Both the position numbers and the translations under genes were made by a program. Below are positions 1 to 11,277 of a stretch of DNA of 64,000 nt, piece after piece (position 1 is the stretch's first letter; each line of letters opens with the position of its first letter). The notes under the pieces were generated by a model. That model saw only the letters and a list, made by a program, of their open reading frames with translations, was not told the origin of the DNA and searched no databases. The stretch lies in the NCBI GenBank assembly GCA_029891345.1, contig CM057006.1:43623056-43687055 (forward strand), read 5' to 3'. The stretch comes from Dryococelus australis (Eukaryota; Arthropoda; Insecta; Phasmatodea; Phasmatidae).

Positions 1-116
1 TATTTAGTGCTTTTTTTTTTCGCGACAACACGTCTTGGTTTAAAGTGTGTAGCCACTGTGATTCATAAATTACAAATTAAATATAAATTTACTTATCATA
101 TTACTTTCCGTTGCGC

Positions 117-240
117 CTTTTATGTGAAAATAATGTCCAGGTAACTGAGCATTGCAAGTAATAACCTTCCTTGTCATGCTTTTATGTGAAAATAATGTCC
201 AGGTAACTGAGCATTGCAAGTAATAACCTTCCTTGTCATG
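117..240. repeat. Perfect 62-bp tandem duplication
   Basis: Positions 117-178 and 179-240 are identical 62-bp units placed head to tail. Identity continues only two bases further (241-242) and then breaks. The perfect match means the duplication is recent, polymorphic or an assembly artefact. The unit shows no coding potential or known motif. Confidence 0.95.
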
Positions 241-1690
241 CTATTGTCCAGAATTTCGTTTACAGTGTCACTAATTACTTGGGATTCTTTATTCTCGAAT
301 CTGTATTTTTTTAAGAGCATGGCAAAGTGAATGCCTAATTCAATCTACGTAAATAATAATTATGATTTTTTAGAATTAAAATTGACTTTTTTTTTTGTAA
401 AATAATTGCTAGCAACATTTTACATTCCACGGCAATAACTCCTTAAAATGCATCGAAACTTAATATTTTAGTGTTTGTTGTGCTTGATGCAGCTGAATGT
501 TCAAATTTACACTTTTATGTTTAATTTCAGATACAAAAACCAACTGAATTTCTAGTCATTTATAATTTCTTGTGAATATGTAAATGTTTGATCCGTGAAC
601 GATCATGGACGTGACTGTTGATCGGAAAATGGTTATTTTAAGACAATTTTGCGAGTTGTTTTTAAAAACTAATCTTAAGTGCCATCGTTTTTGTGCAGTT
701 GTATGCGATAGTTTTGGAACATACATATTTTTTATAGCGCATATGTCCAAAAATTTGCAAAGTCAGTTTTACACTATTCTTCAGTATGACTAAAAATAAT
801 GATTTATCGCGAAAATCTTTCAGGTGAAGATGGTCACCAAAAATGTATATTTTCATTTTAGGCTAATCAAGTAGGTTCAGTGTCAGAAGCAAAACCCTCA
901 TTGGGCAAGCGAAAAAAAAAGAAAAAAAAAAAAAAGGAAATTATTTTTTTGCACGTACTGTAGCCAGTAGGGAAGAAATGTTACAGGCATGCATATAGGA
1001 TGGTGAGACCTATCATGATGTCAGACATTTTCGCGATGAATTACCATCTCTAGAATGGCGTAACTGTGGTTATATCCGCCTGTAGTTCATGCAACATTGT
1101 CGAAAAGAATTTACACCGAAGACATCTTGCATACGTAATTTTTTATAAAATGCATTTGTGGTGTCAGAATAACTTACAGTATTAACGAAATTCAGTAATT
1201 TAATTTTTAAGTAGATTTTCGTACCAAACTGATTACAAAAACATTGTTGTAAACACGGTCAAAAACAAATTAATGAACACGTAGTTATTAACTACAACGG
1301 ATACAATGAACTTTAGTCTTAGCGCAAGTGTTAACTCAATTTATAAAGCCTTAACAAGAGTAACTATATTTGCAGCTTCCAGCCAAAACCTTTCCGCAAA
1401 TGGATTTTGTGTTTGGAACGCAAACCGAAGTTAGTGGTTGTAAACTCTCATTACTTCGACAGTTTCACACGATATGAGGGTACAATATGATACACAAAAA
1501 CATTTCTATAAATTAACTACATTATCATAAGCGCAATGCGATGTTATTAAACTTATTGTTTTCACTGATGAATATACATGGTTTTACTGTCATAACTTAA
1601 CATAATGTATGCAAATATGAATTACATTTTCACTTGCCTAATCAATGTTATTGTTTTCTCGCTCGCAGATAATACTTGTTCACATGGTTT
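241..1690. other. AT-rich unique sequence, no gene recognised
   Basis: AT-rich DNA with short homopolymer runs (for example the A-rich tract at 910-935). Only short chance reading frames occur on both strands, with no splice-flanked coding pattern, RNA gene or repeat that I recognise. Confidence 0.6.
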
Positions 1691-1694
1691 TACA

Positions 1695-3446
1695 GGCAGC
1701 GATAGTAGGATTCAGAACTGAAAGAGTCCTTTTTTTTCGGCGTAAAAAAACAAGTACTGTACAACCTGTTGCCATGCTGCAGCATTACGGAAAACTCCGA
1801 AGCCTCGCCCATGCTTCAAGAACTGGGAGGAAAACCAAAGTTCGTTAAGTATGGAAGCCGCGCTAATTGTTGAAGGTTTCCGCCACAGTGAAGAAATGTA
1901 TGGTATAAAATACAGTAAACTAATTGCTGACGGTGACAGTAATGTGTACAAAATAGTTTTGAATGCGCATCCTTACAAAAATGTTACCGTCAAAATTGAG
2001 TGCACAAATCATCTTCTGCGCAATTTCTGTAATAAATTTAAGGACATTGCAACTACAAGAAATAAACAGATTGATGACATCGTCACGAGAAAGGAGCTTG
2101 GTGACAATGTTCTTCGATTCGGAACAGCTGTTGCCAAAGCTGTAGAACACAGGCGGCAAGAAGAACGTCCACTGCGTGAAAAAGTTGAACAATTACGGAA
2201 AGGCATCTTGAACAGCACAGGCTATATATTTGGCGATCATTCCCTCTGCTCGGATAGAGGCTACTGTTGTAAGTCTGATGGTAGTGATCGTAATTATGCG
2301 CCAGAGCTCATCAAAAGTGGTCTGCGTGATAATATATCTGGCGTAGAAGGACAGATGAGCAACCACAGCAGAAGTTTAACCCACAAGGTGTGCAACGACC
2401 CTGCAGAACACTACAATTCGGCAGTAGCTCAATTTGTTGGTGGAAAGAGAATTAATTTTTTCCACTAGACGATCTTGCACTGGCAGATGCGCAGGAGCAG
2501 TTGTAAAACACAATACGGGGATGCCATTGTATACGTTACTTATAACAATGTACGAAAAAAGCCCGGGAAAATTCTGTACAAGTATGGAATACAGACGCAG
2601 AACTAAAGTTGTAGCAAGTAATGCCAAAAGAAAGGGAACAGGGAAGGTGTGTCGTAAGCCTTTACCCCGCCGGGCGCTTTCAGATAACTTCTATGGCACC
2701 AATGCAGAAAAACCGGATGTGGATCCAGAGGCTTTCAATAGAGAATGCAGAAATTTTCTCGACTCCTTGCAAATTACAGAAAGTGAGAAAAAGTGTCGAA
2801 AAGGCAACCGTAATGTAAAAAGAAAGTGGGGAGTGGAAAGAGAGAAGACAGCATCGCATTTCGGACAAAGATGCAACATGAAGACATACACGAGTTGTGA
2901 ATCTACAGTAAAGAGTATATTATACAGCATAATCGATACCAAAGCAATGAAATACGGAAGGGATAACGAAAAACTTGCAAAGGAAGCGATGGAGTAAGAA
3001 TTAAAATTAACCATTTTAGACTGTGGACTTTTTATTGATCCGGAAATTTCTTACTTCTGTGCCACCCCAGATGGGCTTGTAGGAGACGACGGAATTGAAT
3101 AAATTAAGTGCCCATCGTCCGCCTCACATATGAGACCCAAAGAGGCGATACAGAAAAAGAAAGTGACGGCATGGAATACTGACAAGTCAGGAGACAACTA
3201 AAGCATGAAAAAAATCACGGTTTTCACCTACAAGTGCAAGGGTAATCACATGTTACTCGCAGAAAATATAGTCTGTTCAGCCTCTGGACACAACTAGGAA
3301 TAAGAATTGAAAGAATATGAAGAAATTATGAATTCTGGAACAAAGAAATAAGGCCAAAACTGGAAATTTTTTATAAAAACTGCCTACGTCAGTAATTAAT
3401 TGATCCAAGGTTCACGCGGTCATTGCCTATAAGAAACCCTGCATAC
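1695..3446 (+). pseudogene. Mutator-like transposase / YqaJ nuclease pseudogene
   Basis: Decayed coding region of a DNA transposon related to the Mutator-like transposases found in many animal genomes and linked there to a YqaJ-type recombinase nuclease. Seen: a T-rich stretch ending in ttacag near 1695 precedes the frame AAIVGFRTE. After frameshifts in the T run (1731-1738) and A run (1744-1750) a Cys/His cluster CTTCCHAAA appears (about 1758), then SMEAALIVEGF and LIADGDS with likely catalytic acidic residues (1848-1941), then HLLRNFC. The longest open piece is 1851-2468. A further frameshift in the T run near 2456-2461 moves the frame to 2434-2997. There ASHFGQRC and CGLFIDPEISYFCATPDGL (to 3079) are PD-(D/E)xK nuclease hallmarks of the YqaJ family. 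Stops lie at 2995-2997, 3100-3102, 3208-3210 and later, with recognisable sequence to about 3446. The stop at 3100 falls exactly where the catalytic Glu of the ExK motif is expected. No terminal inverted repeats were found. It is clearly non-functional. Confidence 0.85.
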
Positions 3447-4787
3447 ATTACTGAAAATCAGAGAAAGAGAAAAGCAATTAAGTTTCAAGAAGCTACATAG
3501 GGAGAATGTAATCTATTTATAGATTGTAAAATGGAGTTATGATTTGTTTTCTACAAGCAATGGAATAATGTCAACATATTTTTACTGTTATTTACTGTGA
3601 TAATTGTTCATATTATGCATTGTGCTCTATGCGTATTAATCATATATATTTTATGTTAATTATTTTTAAAAAATGTATATTATGTTAACATTCAAAATGC
3701 ATTTTCTGGTGATCATTATATTACTTCAAATTTAAATTGTAATTTGTCTGTTTAGTGGCTACGACCACATTTTATATTTAAATCGTTGTTTATAAATGGA
3801 AGAACGTGCCGTACAAAATTAATCCGTCTTATGTCCCTAATGTTATGCTTAATTTGTTTGTTGTTTCAGTATTGCTGAAGTGATAGCTACTTTTTCCTTC
3901 AGGAATTAACTGAATGTTGCAATTCCATTGTGTATATAAACTAGAAAGAAAGTAAGGAGATACCAAATATACGGTGTATATGAACTATGCAAATGTTATT
4001 GATACACAATAAAAAAATTTCGTTGAGAAGGATGACATTTTTTCATTCATTATATCCATTATATGCATAGTTGTTTTAGAATGATAGAATATTTATAATG
4101 TGAGATTTTGAATATTTTTGTGTTAGAAAAGTTGGGATTTAAAAATATTGGGGTATTAAAAACAAAATAAAAAAAAAATGTTCGAGCTTTTCCTTGCTAA
4201 GTTTAAAAACATGACTACCAAAATTATTGCCATTTGATTTTCTCCAAGGTTCCTCTATCCCTCTCCCAAGAGCTTTATCAAAATGTAAAACTAATGCTCG
4301 CTATCATAAGTGTTTAAATTACCATTACAATGTTTCTAGATTTATTTATACAAATACAAATTCAACTAAAAAATAGAAACACAATAAGTATTAAAAAAAT
4401 AATAACTACAAATATATTTTCGGCATATATTGCATAATCTTTTTAAGACTTTTCATAGCGAATATTGACTGTCAGAAAACCATTTATAAGGAAACTCTCC
4501 GTTTGGAGCACGTCCACTATTCCCGCTATGTAATTTGTAACCGAGATTCGCGTAACAAAACTACGTCACTCAAAGCGGGACCCAGGCAAGTTATTCATGC
4601 ATGCTCAGGCACACGGGAACAGCCAGTATATTGACCAAGAGAGAGTTGATGTTTGAAGCGGTAAGACAGCAGCTGCCCTCCCACCCGCTGGTTTGACTGA
4701 CACTCATCACTCGACGGAGTGCGTGCAAATTTTGGGCATAGCAACAACCCACATCTTCCGGCGAGAAAATCGCGTATTTTCGGCCAA
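3447..4787. other. AT-rich intergenic DNA
   Basis: Long stretch of AT-rich sequence with no recognisable gene or repeat. It could include the 3' untranslated or terminal part of the Mutator-like element, but I could not define a matching terminus. Confidence 0.5.
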
Positions 4788-5006
4788 GTCCTCTTAACTA
4801 CGAGACCTTGAGGGCCGATAAGGGTGAAATGAGGTAGGAATGAAGCAGCTCCGGAATGGGAGATCCCCGAGAAATCCTGCCGACCCGCGTGCATCGTCCG
4901 CCACGATTCCCACTTGCGAAAATACGGGAGTGACGCGGCCGGGCATAGAACCCTGTTCGCCCTGGTGGGAGGTTAGCGGTCTAACCACTTAGCCACCGCG
5001 GTCACC
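4788..5006 (-). mobile_element. tRNA-derived SINE copy, minus strand
   Basis: Read on the minus strand, the copy starts with a tRNA-like head: TGGCTAAGTGG fits a polymerase III A box and GGTTCTATGCC a slightly mutated B box. The conserved body follows (cggacgatgc..., a tctcggggatctccc block, tccggagctgc), ending near ggtctcgtagttaagagg. The same head and body recur at about ten places in this window on both strands, which defines a SINE family. It is not a functional tRNA gene because the acceptor stem cannot form. Confidence 0.85.
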
Positions 5007-5572
5007 CGGGTTTAGTTCATTGGCGCCCTGGGCAAGGAGAGATTAACTGCCTCCCCCCCCCGGATCGAATTTCCAACTCCTTCTATCCATTTACTGTTTC
5101 GTTGTTATGTCTGATAAGTTAATGTTGGAAGTTGGCGGCATGTCACCGAAAACTGTTGGCCAGTGCCTAGTGGTAAATATATGATAATTCACCGACCTGC
5201 GGGCGATCAGGTGAACGAAATAATTGAACCTTTCGTCTTTACTTTCCGCATTTACTTTATTGCGAGTTGATTGTGCAGAGAGGTAGGAGCAAACGTGCAT
5301 GCAGGAAATTATACAAAAATTACAAAGTCGGTCATTCACTAAGTTGATTTTTATTTTAAGTAATGGAAAATAGATGTATTATTTTGTAAATCTCCGTGCG
5401 AGTTACGCCCAACGCCCGTCCTCTCATGGCTGCCGCCTTGGGCATTTGCCCAGTTATTACACCGGGTCTGCTTGTAACACATCGCCGCGCCGTGTCTGAT
5501 GGGTCGTCTGAATGGCTTCGCACAACCCTTAGTCCTAACTGACATTTAGAGTGCTTATTTCTATAGCATATT
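5007..5572. other. Unannotated spacer between SINE and MITE
   Basis: Mixed-composition DNA including a C-run (5052-5061). No gene, RNA or repeat family recognised. Confidence 0.5.
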
Positions 5573-5814
5573 TATAGGCTGTTCACGGTAAAGTGAGCAC
5601 TTTTGACGCCCTAGTTACTTTTTCTTTCCAGCCATTTTTTTTATCCTCTAACCACCTTTTTAAAATAACTATTGCCATGTAAGGAATAAACACAGTGTGT
5701 ATATTCCACAGCACTCGGAAGTTAGTGTCAAAGGCTAAAAAAATGTGTATTTATTGACTATTATTCCAGACGAGAGGGCTTTCAAAGTGCTCGCTTTGCC
5801 GTGAACAGCCCATA
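5573..5814 (+). mobile_element. MITE family A copy
   Basis: Non-autonomous TIR element of about 240 bp. The left end TATAGGCTGTTCACGGTAAA and right end CCGTGAACAGCC are inverted copies, and the repeat extends about 35 bp to the block gcacttttga. The core carries gccctagttactttttctttc, tattgccatg and aacacagtgtgtatattcc, which also occur in the copies at 48953, 51133, 55323, 58036 and 58602. It encodes nothing. The superfamily is uncertain; the flanks are TA-rich, so the target-site duplication cannot be fixed. Confidence 0.85.
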
Positions 5815-6320
5815 ACAGACATTGACTGCGTACTACAATTGCGATATGGTTAACAAATGTTCGGAGTAAAAAAAAAATTATAATATAATAAATATGGTGA
5901 TCGTATATGAGCTTGTATATTGGCTATTATTTTCTTATTGAACTAGCTCTTCGAAAGAATAAAGGATTGATGATTCATCTCAGTTATTTCATTTTCATGA
6001 GTGTTGCCTAGAATTTTTTAGAGAACTTGGCGCCCATGATGCTGCAAAATGCATCCCTCCCCATAATTTTGCTTTGAAATCAATTATGGCTGTATTCGTA
6101 GAGACACAGGAAAAAGTTATGTTGACTAAGAAAGCTGGAACCTATATTCGAAATGAGTAAATACTAAACGAATTTTGTGGAAATTCCGTTTGTTAGAGAA
6201 ACTGGCTTCTGGAGAAACTAGCCACAATATTAAATATTCAATAACCTACATGTTCTCGTATTCCCCCGGTTTTCTTCTTGAAAGCTTAGCAGTGGACGGC
6301 TCACAGACTAACTTATAACA
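5815..6320. other. Spacer, no feature
   Basis: AT-rich DNA with an A-run (5868-5877). I see no gene, RNA or repeat family in it. Confidence 0.5.
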
Positions 6321-6386
6321 GAACCTTACCCGGGATTCGAACCCAAAGCCACCACGCACCAACCGACTGCGCCACGGGAGGTCGGC
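6321..6386 (-). repeat. tRNA-like sequence (SINE head or tRNA relic)
   Basis: On the minus strand TGGCGCAGTCGG (A box) and GGTTCGAATCC (B box) are correctly ordered and a T arm can form around TTCGAAT. The spacing is too short for a complete cloverleaf and the acceptor strands pair poorly, so it is a tRNA relic or the head of a second SINE family, distinct from the family at 4788. Confidence 0.55.
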
Positions 6387-7458
6387 TTTTGACATAAAAT
6401 TAAAAAAATATATATATAAATGTATTTTTTTTTATTTGAGGAAAATATTATTACATAAAATGCGTACAAGTTGAACAATGTTTAGCTCACACATAAACTA
6501 TTAATTTTTTTGTATCCAACACCCTTAAACTAAAAAATGGTTCCAACGCCAGTGAGTCCTGCTTCTCCAATTTTTTTTTCTCGTCGTGGAGGACTCCTCG
6601 CCTACGTGTGTGTTGAGCACCCTTCCAGGTCCTTCCCGCGGAGTGGTCGTCTTTGCCCACTTTCCAGCCCCCCCCCCCTTCCCCCCTTGAGCCAGGAACG
6701 GCCCTGAGATTTATTCCCGGGAGTTTTACATGCCGAAGATGCGGGAGGAAGAAAGAGAGAGCGAGAGAGACTCGGGGACTGCGGCGCAGCGAGGCACTGG
6801 CTGGTGTTTTCATATTACCGCGCGGCAGTCGCTAAGACGTGGCGACAGACTGTTTATTGCTTCCTGCGTCTTTCACTCCTCCTCTTCCACTCCCTTCGAC
6901 CAGACATTCCTCCCCAAAACCTCACACACACACGCACACACACGCCGTCCTACCTCTCTAACACACAAGATGTGGCACTTCAACTCCCTTTTCTTCCATG
7001 GGCCTTCGCAGAAATTTTTATCGCACTGCTCCTCCCACTCCCCCCCCCCCCCTTCTCCTAAACCAACAACTTCTCCTCTGATACGCGCGCGGGGCTTTGC
7101 TTTGCCCATAGCAGTTCCTCCTCGTTCCCGAAATGGGGTTTGGACTTGAAAAGCGGCCCGGATAAATTTTCTCGGCGTATAAACGTTATCCGGGTCGCAC
7201 ACAGCGGTTTTCTCGATGTGAATTCCGCGAGAAACGCGTAACCCCTGTCCGGCCGTTTTGTGTTCCCCAGACGCGAAGCCGAGGCCAAGTTCTTAGTCAC
7301 GTGGTCCGCAGCGTGTATTTTCTTTCCTCTAGCAGGGTTCTAATTATTTTCCAATGATAACCCCGATCTTTGATTTACATACATATTTTTTTTAAATTTT
7401 GTAGGTGTTATCATTTTGAAAAATACGTTTCTAGACGTAACAAAAAATCCGTAGTGTG
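6387..7458. other. Pyrimidine-rich, GC-rich stretch without supported gene
   Basis: After a short TA/A-rich piece (6390-6470) the sequence becomes GC-rich with long C runs (6667-6676, 7045-7054) and CT-rich tracts. Open frames over this segment exist on both strands at once and are low-complexity Pro/Ser/Arg-rich, which indicates composition rather than coding. It could be a CpG-rich promoter-like region, but no core promoter was identified. Confidence 0.4.
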
Positions 7459-9026
7459 CAATGAGAAAAAGGTTTTGGTGAAACAAACAGAAGTTTGTCT
7501 GGCATAACCAAATTAATTGTTTGTATAGGGACAGTGAGATATTTAGTTGCTGTAATCGAATTGTTCTGTTGTTTTTATTTGTTTGCCCTAAACTAAGATT
7601 TGATTGGTGCAACTGAAGATATATATTTTTTTGCTTCATGTATATTTAACAGTTTCGGGTTAGTATTTAAGACAATTTGGAAGCCCAACCGAAATTCGAA
7701 ACTAGGCCATTTTCCTCCGAGTGCTACGCCTAAGCAACCTCAGTTAAAGTTACTGTTTACGAAATTGGAATTTTTTAAATACATAAATTTCAGACACTGG
7801 GCAACGTACGCAACTAAATATTTCAAGTGCTGTACTTTTTTAGTTTCCTGTTGAACTTTGCTTTAGCTCGCACAGCCCGCGAGCTCCTTTTATGCGTGGT
7901 CCGGCTCGTTATTGGGGGGGGGGGGGGAGGATCAACCTCTGCACTCCCTCCCCCAGACAAACACGCTCGCTGCCTCGTCGTCCTCCCCTCCCCCGGTAGA
8001 CGAGAAATGATTGACAGCGGTGAGACCTGGCTGGCGTCACAGCCCCTCCCCCCTGCCGGAGAAGCCGACACATGTAGAGGATGCGCAAGAATATTCTGGG
8101 AATTAGGACCCTTGGCGCAACGCGGGATTTAGCGGAATTTCTTTGGTGACGGCCTACGGCCCTATTAATATTGCAGCGGTCCAACGGCCAGCAGTCTTTG
8201 GTGGAGGTCATCTGGCTGAGTGCGAAATTAGGTGCGGACGACGACGAGAGATTACAAGATGGTGGCGGACGAGGTGTTCGTGGTGTGACTGGATGGGAGG
8301 GCGTGATATCAGACGAGTGAAGGCTACTGTACCTGAGGGCGCTCGGAGAACCCTAGAACATTGCGGACTTGCGGGAAATTGACTAAACTAAAGTGAGACT
8401 GAATGAACATGTAATACGGGTTTTATTGTAAATATTGGAACTGTAAAATATGTACACATAATTTATAATTGAATATGTTTTGATACATTGTCTACTGGAA
8501 CTAATTTCTAATTACTTAATTACTTTATTTCATTTGAGGTAATTGTAAAGTGGCTTGATTGAAGTCGCTAATTGTAAACAGCAAGTGATATAAATTTATT
8601 GTTAGATGTTGAGTCGAGAGAATTTTGTTTGTAGTTATTGTAAATGAAATTAGAAAATTATAATTAAATCTTTTATTTGACTAAGACCTCCTTAACGAAG
8701 TTGGTATAGCCCATAGACTTTGAGAGAGAAATCGTAACAGTGCAATTACTAAGCACGAATACATGCACTAACAAACTTTTCCTATCATAATTGTCACAAA
8801 AAAAATGCAAACAAACTCTCGTGCTGTATTTTCGAAGGATGGCAATCAAATGAGTGGCCAAAGAAATAGGCCTATATGCAGTCGGTTCAAGAAAATACTT
8901 TGTTGAAAGACTAATTTATTTTGGCCCAACAAAGAGGTTTTGTTTACCCAACAAAATATTTTTTGGGGGCAACTAAATATATTTTGGCCCTATACAAACA
9001 AATATTTTGTTTGCTTTTCTTTGCGT
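7459..9026. mobile_element. TIR element (780-bp family) split by an LTR
   Basis: The outer parts 7459-7830 and 8740-9026 align in order with the uninterrupted copy at 30145-30923. Shared blocks include ttttggtga, a ggcaacgt..gcaac block, atgcactaacaaa, caaatgagtggccaaa, and the subterminal motif ctatacaaacaaat. The ends are weakly inverted (caatgagaaaaagg / ctttgcgtg). The interior is AT-rich with many copies of a motif resembling AACAAA-TATTTTGTT. It has no coding capacity. The solo LTR at 7831-8739 sits inside it. Confidence 0.75.
7831..8739 (-). mobile_element. Solo LTR, minus strand
   Basis: In its own orientation it begins TGTTACGATTTCTC (8739 downward) and ends AAAAAGTACA (7831), the TG..CA termini of an LTR, and is flanked by the 4-bp direct repeat GTGC (7827-7830 and 8740-8743). 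It interrupts a TIR element whose intact paralogue is at 30145. About 900 bp align with the LTR at 11314-12630 in opposite orientation: the shared blocks cover ctctcgactcaac, gtttacaatta and the segment around ggaccg..gcag, and both end with ttcaacag plus a short tail. A G-run (7914-7926) lies near the 3' end. No internal retrotransposon genes are attached. Confidence 0.7.
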
Positions 9027-10323
9027 GTGTCCTAGGTTTAAGGGGAAACTACCTTTGTGTTATGTTTCGCGTCTTTTTTAGTGTGGTTTTGATACTATTT
9101 TACGGATTTTTGTGGAGGTAGCCGTGATATATGACAACCGAAATCATTTAAGATATTTAGGAGTTGATGTTGTGAACAAAGTCCGACTAAATGTAAATAG
9201 TTAGCTCGTAAGTTATCTAGAAGCGCTTTGCGATATAATATGGAAATAATTGGAGTGGGTGTTCAGCGGCTCGTTGGTAGGAGTTATGAAGCATTGTGAC
9301 AATTGCGACGATAAACGATGTCGGTACCCAGGTAATAGATCCTTCATTAATCTAGATGATCATGTCTTACATGTCGACTCTGATGTTTGGATCGCTGCCA
9401 GGCCCTCCAGATAATCACACGCCATAACGAGGTAATAAATACCGTGCCTGAGCTGGGCTCTTGACATCTAGGTTATTCAACTTTCTAAAAACTTGCTCGC
9501 ATAATGTTGATTGTGCACTACAGCCCTATAACCCATCTACCTGGGTAAAATGTCTCTATTTTTTTTGTGTACTGGAACTTCCTAAATTTTATATGCTTCC
9601 CTAAAGAATATTTACAAATCCGTCCCTGGTCAAAACCTACCCGCTACTTCGCCAGACACGTCACCTCTTTCATTGGCCAAAACTGCACGTTTATTCCATT
9701 CTTGGGAGGGTACGTATTTTACATAGGACATTGATTTGGGATCATTTTATATCTTACAATTCGTTATATCCTATTAAATTAACGTATAGTTACGTTTTTT
9801 TTTTTTGGAGGAAATCGCTTACTAGTATACAAGAACGGGATTTCTCTTTTGTGTATAAAACGGAACATTATTTTGGGACATATTCCATTGCAGTGGGTCT
9901 TGGCTTCTATTATGTGCTTTTATGTTAATTTTTATACACATATCTGGTTTTCTACCACACACACAGCAGTGGCGTGTGTCCAAAATAAAGTTGCATTATG
10001 TGTGTGTTAAGTCCCATTGCACGAATCCTTCAAAGAACAATTTCCGTTTTCTGGTTCCCCCTTCGTTTTGTTTCTTGCTTTTCTCCCTCGTGTTCACCTC
10101 TGTTCGTCTGCCTCGCTTTAGGCGGTCGTGTGGGACCGCCTGAAAATAGTTCGACCGCGGAGGAAAGAGTTCCACCATTCTGCTTCGTACCCCCTCCACC
10201 AGGGTGCAGTATCCCCGGCCAAGGCGACGTGCCTTTTGACGTCCCCGAGGAAAATTAATAATGGGCTTCGTGGTGCGAGTCCCGGCTGTGGACGCCAGTT
10301 TCCTTCCTCGAACTAGGAGTAGG
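9027..10323. other. Unique DNA, no feature recognised
   Basis: AT-rich sequence with scattered short frames on both strands and a GC-richer end (10090-10320). I see no conserved protein, RNA gene or repeat family. Confidence 0.5.
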
Positions 10324-10818
10324 CTCTTGGCTAGGGATGATTCGATACCATGAAAGTATCGATACTGGGATCTAAAGAGCAATCGAAAGACTGGTGGTGT
10401 TATATATAATACATATGATACTTTTTTTAATAATCCAACCCTTTGTATTTGTTTTTCATATCTGTTGTTTACGTTGAAAAAATATAGAGTGCAGCACTTA
10501 TTAGTATCAGTTATATATGGACATCGTTCTAATTAGAGGACAAGTAAAATACTGATGTGTACTGCTTTTCGAATTATTATTATTTTATGGAGGAAAGCAT
10601 CTTATTATTATTGGGGCGCTTTGATTGAAAGGGTTCAAAACTAACAGCTAGAAGTAATTTCGATAAAAAAAAAAAAGTATCGGTATTGAATGATTTACCG
10701 ATATGATATTTGTTAAAGTATCGAAATAAAAATATTGATTCCATAATAACCGGCATCGAAAGAAAAATATCGATGCCAGTATCATATCAGTAGTATCGCA
10801 AACATCCCTACTCTTGGC
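10324..10818. mobile_element. hAT-type non-autonomous element with 8-bp TSD
   Basis: Element 10332-10810 (479 bp) starts TAGGGATGATTCGATAC and ends GCAAACATCCCTA, giving short terminal inverted repeats TAGGGATG/CATCCCTA. It is bounded by a perfect 8-bp direct repeat CTCTTGGC (10324-10331 and 10811-10818). An 8-bp duplication is the signature of hAT transposons. Subterminal regions contain repeated palindromic atcgata/tatcgat motifs, expected of hAT transposase binding sites. No transposase is present, so it would need mobilisation in trans. The element at 61122-62202 has the same terminal octamer. Confidence 0.92.
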
Positions 10819-11277
10819 TAATGTAATAATGTTACATCTTCACAGTCCAAAGTTGGAGTTCAAATACCGGGTAGAGCATTGGATGTATTTGCCGTTTTTA
10901 GATGTAAGTTAGATTGGTTTAATATTTTAGATCCTCGCTTTTCTATATATCACTCAATATATAGTAACTAACAAACGATGTAGAAAGGTCTTGTATTTTC
11001 CTTTTATGATTAATTGAAACTCTTGAATAACCATAAAATAAATCGTTGCTGTTTTCCTTATGTTAGTGAATGAGTGGGAATTTATAGTTGTAGTCTTGTC
11101 AATTGAAGCCGCCACACGTGTGTAAACTATTCCCTGACTAGTATCCTGCATAACACTATTTTTTAAACAAATTATTAAATTACAAATGTAAAATTCTTTC
11201 CCTTTCTTTACTTAAGCCCACAGAGTGTTTAGGGTTGACCACCTTGTACTTTTAAGTTTATGACTTGTTGCCTTATA
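10819..11277. other. Spacer, no feature
   Basis: AT-rich unique DNA; nothing recognised on either strand. Confidence 0.5.

Noticed and set aside
6321..6386. Functional tRNA gene on the minus strand
   Set aside because: A and B boxes are present, but the molecule is too short for a cloverleaf and the acceptor strands do not pair; kept only as a tRNA-like relic.
6487..7202. Overlapping frames of 80-139 codons on both strands
   Set aside because: They overlap on opposite strands in a C/T-rich tract and translate to Pro/Ser/Arg/His-rich low complexity; no domain.
7823..8211. Frames of about 100 codons around a G-run
   Set aside because: They lie inside the solo LTR and translate the G/C run as poly-Gly or poly-Pro.
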